DNA from: JABDCI01 sp964475835
GTDB taxonomy: Bacteria > Verrucomicrobiota > Verrucomicrobiia > JABWAM01
Reading direction: 5' to 3'
DNA: 18,052 bases
Assembly: GCA_964475835.1 (NCBI GenBank)
Contig: CAYYYL010000048.1
Coordinates: forward strand, 1 to 18,052
The position numbers and the translations under genes are program-made. The first letter of the stretch is position 1, and every line of letters starts with the position of its first letter. The notes beneath the pieces are model-generated. The model worked only from the letters and a program-made list of their open reading frames with translations, made no database searches and was not told the DNA's origin. Positions 14,060 through 18,052 of this stretch are shown one piece after another.

Positions 14060-14589
14060 TTGGAGACTCCGAAATCATCACGACGGTTTTCCGCATACGA
14101 GGAATCATCGTCACCCTGGGCGGCGGGCTTTTCCTCGCCGTAGCTGACGGTTCCGATGTTGCTGGCGGAGGCGCCGAGCTTCACCAGATAGTCACGGGCG
14201 GCGCTGGCACGGCGTTGTCCCAGGGAACGATTGTATTCCAGTGTTCCACGCTTGTCACAGTTGCCCGCGATCAACACCTGACGAGAGGAGTTTTCCTTCA
14301 ACCAAGCGGCAAGATCCTCAAGCGTCTTGCGATCCTCGGTGCGAATCGTGGCGCTGTCGTAGTCAAAGTGGATGGGGGGGAACTGATTCCAAACAGCGTC
14401 CTCTGCTGTCAGGGATACCCGGTGGATTTCCGGACTTCCCATGGAATTCTGAAGCTCGGGATTCACAATATCATCGTTGAGCATTCCAGTGGAATCCGCA
14501 TCTCCAGTGGGGGGTTTGGTAGCGTCAGCGCAGCCGGCGAGAATGATGGCGAGGGAGGCGATGGGAAGAAGTTTGATCCAGGATTTCAT
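14056..14589 (-). CDS. pal: Peptidoglycan-associated lipoprotein Pal
   Basis: This 177-aa protein has a lipoprotein signal with lipobox LAGC (C20, followed by Ala, consistent with outer-membrane sorting), a polar linker (21-70) and an OmpA-like peptidoglycan-binding domain (72-177). The domain carries FDYDSATI, then CDKRGTLEYNRSLGQRRA (111-128), SYGEEKP and NRRDDF (168-173), which include the diaminopimelate-binding residues of the family. Pal sits in the outer membrane, binds the cell wall and is moved by TolB and TolA. The gene follows tolB after 23 AT-rich bases with no Shine-Dalgarno site, and its stop overlaps the tatA start. Confidence 0.96.
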   Translation of the reverse strand: MKSWIKLLPIASLAIILAGCADATKPPTGDADSTGMLNDDIVNPELQNSMGSPEIHRVSLTAEDAVWNQFPPIHFDYDSATIRTEDRKTLEDLAAWLKENSSRQVLIAGNCDKRGTLEYNRSLGQRRASAARDYLVKLGASASNIGTVSYGEEKPAAQGDDDSSYAENRRDDFGVSK

Positions 14590-14612
14590 GAGCTTTTAAT
14601 GGGTTTAAAAAA

Positions 14613-15770
14613 TTAACGTCCCGACCACGTGGGTTCGGTGCAGTTGCCAAAATCTCGTGTCAACTGAACGGCCTCCCGGGTCGTGGTGTCAAGGATATAA
14701 AGGTTGGAACGCCCTCCGGAGGTGCGCGAAAAGACAAGGTGACGTCCGTCCGGGGCCCACGAGGGATCTTCACAGCTGCCGTCATCGTAGAGCAGTTTTC
14801 CTCCACCCTCACGCGGATCGATGACGCTGATGCCAAATTGGTTTCCGGAGAGTGAGCTGTAGGCGATGAGGCCTGATTCCACCGACCAGTCAGGTTCGGT
14901 GTTGTAGGCTGGGGAGGACGTGAGGCGTCGACCGGTGCCGCCGGAACTGGGAATGATATAGATTTGGGGCCGTCCACCTTCATCCGAGGCATAAGCGATC
15001 TCGCTGCCGTCCGGGGACCAGCTTGGGGAGGATTCTCCCCCGCGTGTACGGGTCAGGCGTTTCGGGGTGCCGCCGTCCGCGGGCATTGTGTAGAGCTCGG
15101 GATTTCCATCCTTGCTCAAGGTGAGGGCGATTTTGGATCCATTGGGGGAAAAGGCCGCGCCGGAATTAAGGCCGGGGAAACGGGCCACGGCGGAGCGACC
15201 CCCACCAGGAAAACTCATCACATAGACGTCCGGATAGCCCGAGCGATAGGAAGTGAATGCGATCTTGTTTCCCTGATTGCTGAAGTGAGGGGATCCCGTG
15301 ATGGAACCATCCTTGGTGAACTTCAACACGTTGGATCCATCGTAGTCCATCACGTAGAGCTCCTTGTGTCCCGACTTGTCGGAGATGAACGCGATGTGAC
15401 TTTGGCAGAATCCCTTCTTTCCCGTGATCTTGGCAATGATCTCATCGGCGACCTTATGAGTGGCACGGCGCAGATCCCCACTGGCCGAAGGACTGAGGAG
15501 CGTGGATCCATCGGACGCATGAAGTTTGGCTGAAACCGAGGAGGTCGCTGCGCTGCCCTGCACCACGTAATCCCCGCCGCTCGAAACAGTTTTGAAGTAG
15601 CCGGAGCTTTCCAGATCGTTGGCCAGGATTTTAGATGCCTGCGATCCCGAAGCGCCGCCCAGATCGACTCGAATGGAGAATTTGTCACCCTTGGGAACCT
15701 CCACCTGGGCGTGCAACGCGAGGGTGGTTCCGATGAGAAACGTGAGCGAAAGAGAGAAGAAAGATTTCAT
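14613..15770 (-). CDS. tolB: Tol-Pal system periplasmic protein TolB
   Basis: This 385-aa protein has a Sec signal peptide (cleavage probably after LALHA, about residue 21), an N-terminal TolB domain ending in ATHKVADEIIAKITGKKG (about 103-120) and a beta-propeller of five to six blades, each with a WSPDG-type turn (FSNQG, FSPNG, WSPDG, WSVES, WAPDG). TolB shuttles between TolA and Pal in the periplasm. The length is slightly below E. coli TolB. Its ATG shares one base with the stop of the gene before it (TAATG), so translation is coupled; AGGA lies 10 bases upstream. Position in the tolQ-tolR-tolA-like-tolB-pal order supports the call. Confidence 0.95.
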   Translation of the reverse strand: MKSFFSLSLTFLIGTTLALHAQVEVPKGDKFSIRVDLGGASGSQASKILANDLESSGYFKTVSSGGDYVVQGSAATSSVSAKLHASDGSTLLSPSASGDLRRATHKVADEIIAKITGKKGFCQSHIAFISDKSGHKELYVMDYDGSNVLKFTKDGSITGSPHFSNQGNKIAFTSYRSGYPDVYVMSFPGGGRSAVARFPGLNSGAAFSPNGSKIALTLSKDGNPELYTMPADGGTPKRLTRTRGGESSPSWSPDGSEIAYASDEGGRPQIYIIPSSGGTGRRLTSSPAYNTEPDWSVESGLIAYSSLSGNQFGISVIDPREGGGKLLYDDGSCEDPSWAPDGRHLVFSRTSGGRSNLYILDTTTREAVQLTRDFGNCTEPTWSGR

Positions 15771-16669
15771 TAACGTTGGATCCTAAAATTTACGGTGATG
15801 TCCGCGTGATCCGATCCAAGTCCCGAAGGAAGTGGCGGAAGGGTTTTCACGCGATTGGCGGCCGTTACGGCCGAAACATCCATTTCGTTGTTTCCACTCG
15901 AACTTGCAAGCGAAACTTTGGAAATCATTCCGTTTTTTTCAACCCTGATGATGATGGGCGCACACATTCCCTCGTCCGCACCGAAGGGTGGTTGCCAGGC
16001 GGAGTACATCTTTTGGAAGATCAGACTATAGTAGGCGGAAATTTCGCTGGAGACTCCGGAGGAACCCGATCCGGTCCGCGGGCCTGAGACATAGGAACTT
16101 GAGTTTCCCAGCTTTCCATAGAGGTTTTTCGCAAATGTTCCCGGGTTGAAGGAACTCGAATTGTTGGAGGAAGATGATTTCGAATCGTTGGAGGGATTCT
16201 TAATCGTGACGTGTTTGACGACTTTGTTAGTGCTGACGCGCACTTTGTGTTCCGGTGGCTTGGGTGCGGGTGGTTTGGGTTTGGGCTTTTTTACGGGAGC
16301 GGGGGGAGCGGGTTCCGGAGATTGAACGGGTGGTTCGGGAGGGGCCGGCTGGGGTTCAGGTTCCCGGACTTGAGGCTCTGGAGGAGTGGGTTCCGGGGGC
16401 TGGGGAGGCTCGGGAGTTGGCGGTTCCACGACTGGGGGAGTAGGTGGCTCCGGGGTGGGGGCTGGAGGCTCGGATGGTTCCGCAGGACTTGGCGGTTCCG
16501 GTGTTGGGGGTGAAGGAGGTGTCGGGAGGAGGGTGCCGGGATCGATCATGTCGATCATGGTGATCTTTTCCGTTTTCGGGGAAAATCCCATCAACAGGGC
16601 GAATATTCCAAGCGCGACGACGTGAAACACGACGCTGAGCGAAAGATTTCGTTTAGAGCCTGGGATCAC
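15770..16669 (-). CDS. TolA/TonB-like energy-transducing protein with proline-rich spacer
   Basis: This 299-aa protein has one N-terminal membrane helix (about 10-29), a long spacer packed with Pro, Glu and Lys repeats such as PEPPTPP (about 47-140), a Ser/Asn/Gly-rich linker (158-207) and a C-terminal TonB/TolA-type domain (about 208-299: YYSLIFQKMYSAWQPP, IIIRVEKNGMISKVSLASSS, ITVNFRI). By position, after TolQ and TolR and before TolB and Pal, it should do the job of TolA: reaching across the periplasm and carrying proton-motive energy to TolB-Pal. The spacer is TonB-like (extended proline) and not the long helix of enteric TolA. The start is GTG at 16669, supported by GGAG 5 bases upstream. 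I leave the symbol blank because TolA and TonB cannot be separated by sequence alone. Confidence 0.87.
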   Translation of the reverse strand: MIPGSKRNLSLSVVFHVVALGIFALLMGFSPKTEKITMIDMIDPGTLLPTPPSPPTPEPPSPAEPSEPPAPTPEPPTPPVVEPPTPEPPQPPEPTPPEPQVREPEPQPAPPEPPVQSPEPAPPAPVKKPKPKPPAPKPPEHKVRVSTNKVVKHVTIKNPSNDSKSSSSNNSSSFNPGTFAKNLYGKLGNSSSYVSGPRTGSGSSGVSSEISAYYSLIFQKMYSAWQPPFGADEGMCAPIIIRVEKNGMISKVSLASSSGNNEMDVSAVTAANRVKTLPPLPSGLGSDHADITVNFRIQR

Positions 16670-16689
16670 AAGGACTCCGGTTCATTTCG

Positions 16690-17100
16690 TCATTTCGGGG
16701 CGATGCCCATGATGCCCAGTTTGGTCACGCCGGACTGTTTGAGGTGATCGACGATTTCCACAAACTTGCCGTAGGGGACTTTTTCGTCGCCCCGAACGAT
16801 CACCGCGTGTTGGGGATCCTTGCGAATCTGCTCCTTCATCTCCGCCTCCAGGGCGGCGAGCGTGATGGGCTTTTTATCGAGAAAAATGTTGCCCGTGGAA
16901 TCGAGATTCACCGCAGTGATGTCCTTGCTGTCGATCGGGGTGTTGGATGAAACGGGAGCCATCTTGATGTTCATCGAGTTCTCCAGCAGCGGTGTGGCCA
17001 GCATGAAGACGATGAGCAGATTGAAGACGAGGTCCATCAGGGGGATGATGTTGATCTCGGCGACGGGGTTGTAGATCCCGTGTTGGGAGAATCTCTTCAT
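16690..17100 (-). CDS. tolR: TolR/ExbD-family biopolymer transport protein
   Basis: This 136-aa protein has a short cytoplasmic N-terminus, one membrane helix (about 17-37) with NIIPLMDLVFNLLIVFML carrying D23, the proton-translocating aspartate at the same position as in E. coli TolR, and a periplasmic domain (about 45-136). It works with the adjacent TolQ as a proton channel that drives the TolA-like protein. The ATG overlaps the tolQ stop by 4 bases, with AAGGA 9 bases upstream. ExbD and TolR are homologous; the choice of TolR rests on the tolB-pal context. Confidence 0.93.
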   Translation of the reverse strand: MKRFSQHGIYNPVAEINIIPLMDLVFNLLIVFMLATPLLENSMNIKMAPVSSNTPIDSKDITAVNLDSTGNIFLDKKPITLAALEAEMKEQIRKDPQHAVIVRGDEKVPYGKFVEIVDHLKQSGVTKLGIMGIAPK

Positions 17101-17798
17101 GCGTTGAATTCCTTGCGTGCGATGCTGAGGAATTCGCTCGCAAAATTTTCCATTTCCATGGTCAAGCGGCGGATGTTGGCGACAAGAATGTTGTAACCCA
17201 CCATGGAGGGGAGCGCGACGATGAGGCCGACGACTGTGGTGATGAGGGCGGCCGCGATTCCGGGAGCCAGAGCGCCGATGTTGGCGCTGCCGGCGAGGGC
17301 GATGCCGGTGAAGGCGTCCATGACGCCCCAGACGGTGCCGAGCAGTCCGATAAAGGGAGCGGCGCCCACGGCGGTGCCGAGGATCGAGATCTGGCTCTCA
17401 AGCCGCACCACCTGCTCGGCCACCGCGCGTTCGAGAGCGGCTTCCAATTGGGTGATCTTGAAGGCCTCGGGAGCATCGGCATTTCCCTGAATCCCCCGGC
17501 AGCCCGCAAGATAGAGCTCATAGAGGGGGCAGTTGTGCCACGTCAGCCCCTTGCGAAAAATCTCCGCGAATTGGGATTCCCCCCGAAGGGCGCGTAGAAA
17601 ATCGGACCCCGTCTTTTCCGCAGCCCGGACCTGGGAAAATTTGGTAAAGATTACCGACCAGCTGATGATGGAGGTCACGAAGAGCACAAAAATCACGGCA
17701 CGACCTGCAAACGTGGATTCACTGAAGGCGTAAAAAATGCCTCCAAGCGCGAGGGTGTCCGACGGTGAAAAAAAAGGAAGAAAAAGGGAGTCCATCAT
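17097..17798 (-). CDS. tolQ: TolQ/ExbB-family proton channel protein
   Basis: This 233-aa protein has three membrane helices (about 33-51, 140-162 and 180-203) and the family signature AAPFIGLLGTVWGVMDAF (146-163) before the GLIVALPSMVGYN segment. TolQ forms the pentameric stator around TolR, in the inner membrane. The start is the first of two ATG codons (17798 or 17795); no other start is near. No Shine-Dalgarno site precedes it and a good promoter ends 12 bases upstream, so the leader is only about 5 bases. It is the first gene of the tol-pal-tatA operon. TolQ rather than ExbB is chosen by context. Confidence 0.93.
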   Translation of the reverse strand: MMDSLFLPFFSPSDTLALGGIFYAFSESTFAGRAVIFVLFVTSIISWSVIFTKFSQVRAAEKTGSDFLRALRGESQFAEIFRKGLTWHNCPLYELYLAGCRGIQGNADAPEAFKITQLEAALERAVAEQVVRLESQISILGTAVGAAPFIGLLGTVWGVMDAFTGIALAGSANIGALAPGIAAALITTVVGLIVALPSMVGYNILVANIRRLTMEMENFASEFLSIARKEFNA

Positions 17799-17810
17799 GG
17801 TGCAGAAAAA

Positions 17811-17838
17811 ATCATAACAGCAGAGGCATCACCGTCAA
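17811..17838 (-). promoter_or_regulatory. Promoter of the tolQ-tatA operon
   Basis: On the - strand TTGACG (17838-17833) is followed after 16 bases by TATGAT (17816-17811); both boxes match 5 of 6 bases of the sigma-70 consensus. Transcription would start near 17804, about 5-6 bases before the tolQ ATG, giving an almost leaderless message. Confidence 0.65.
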
Positions 17839-18052
17839 CTTCAATACCACATTTTCTAACTATTTTGTGCGCAAGGAGATAGAGAGAAGTGGAGGATGGA
17901 TTAAAATATAAATGGACATAAAAATTGCATCGTTTTTTCGCGGCACGTTTCGGATAAGTATTGTCTGGGCTTTCGGCAGCGGCTACTAAGAGCCTATCGA
18001 AAACTACGATGCGTGGCGCAATAAGTTATTTTAGCCGAATCCAAGACGGCGA
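17839..18052. other. Non-coding, AT-rich region at the window edge
   Basis: These 214 bases hold no gene I can support. Present are an AT-rich patch (about 17900-17930), a very short open frame on the + strand (17912-17989, 25 codons), and from 17990 a sequence GAGCCTATCGAAAAC that looks like the end of an insertion sequence. No transposase is visible before the window ends, so this is only a possibility. Confidence 0.3.

Noticed and set aside
16211..16513. Gly/Trp/Arg-rich open frame on the + strand
   Set aside because: It is the complement of the proline-rich spacer of the TolA-like protein, which produces such repeats automatically.
17912..17989. 25-codon open frame on the + strand, divergent from tolQ
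   Set aside because: Too short, no Shine-Dalgarno site at proper distance and no recognisable product.

Overview
The window looks like a chromosomal, GC-rich segment of a Gram-negative (diderm) bacterium. It carries a Kdo transferase for lipopolysaccharide, a complete Tol-Pal envelope system, an outer-membrane efflux duct with its RND pump, and a lipoprotein with an outer-membrane-type lipobox. The split, carotenoid-type lycopene cyclase pair, the Shine-Dalgarno-poor gene starts and the general protein flavour would fit the Verrucomicrobiota/PVC group. That placement is an inference from family resemblance, not a search result.

Layout. Positions 1-1619 (+ strand) hold the 3' end of accD (fatty acid synthesis) followed by folC (folate). 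Everything from 1613 to 17798 is on the - strand; in the direction of transcription it falls into these blocks. (a) 17798-13823: tolQ, tolR, a TonB/TolA-like protein, tolB, pal and tatA, tightly packed behind a good promoter. (b) 13641-12532: rlmN. (c) 12427-9703: a TPR-repeat protein and waaA (kdtA). (d) 9620-4622: tetR, an outer-membrane factor and an RND pump, each joined to the next by a 4-bp ATGA overlap, with a palindromic operator candidate in front of tetR. (e) 4400-3138: rho. (f) 2956-1613: crtYc, crtYd and two small paralogous membrane proteins, converging on folC with a 7-bp tail overlap.

How the genes work together. Block (a) should build the TolQ-TolR-TolA energised complex that acts through TolB on Pal to hold the outer membrane to the cell wall. 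The Tat translocase subunit tatA is translationally coupled to pal, where other bacteria often have cpoB/ybgF. Block (d) is an efflux operon that lacks the usual periplasmic adaptor gene. Block (f) encodes a two-subunit lycopene cyclase with no other carotenoid genes in view, followed by two single-pass proteins of unknown function that share a PILQKYG motif and a proline-rich tail.

Most unusual observations: a C9 tract placed so that loss of one base fuses the two paralogues; a G9 tract near the start of the RND pump gene; a 158-bp element of 7-bp repeats with inverted ends abutting the crtYc start codon; a branched palindromic element between tatA and rlmN; and very short or absent 5' leaders predicted for tolQ and the TPR gene. 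No tRNA, rRNA, CRISPR array, phage gene or transposase gene was seen. No stretch over 300 bases lacks a gene. I do not see an obviously new defence or mobile system; the best candidates for something undescribed are the PILQKYG protein pair and the intergenic repeat elements.
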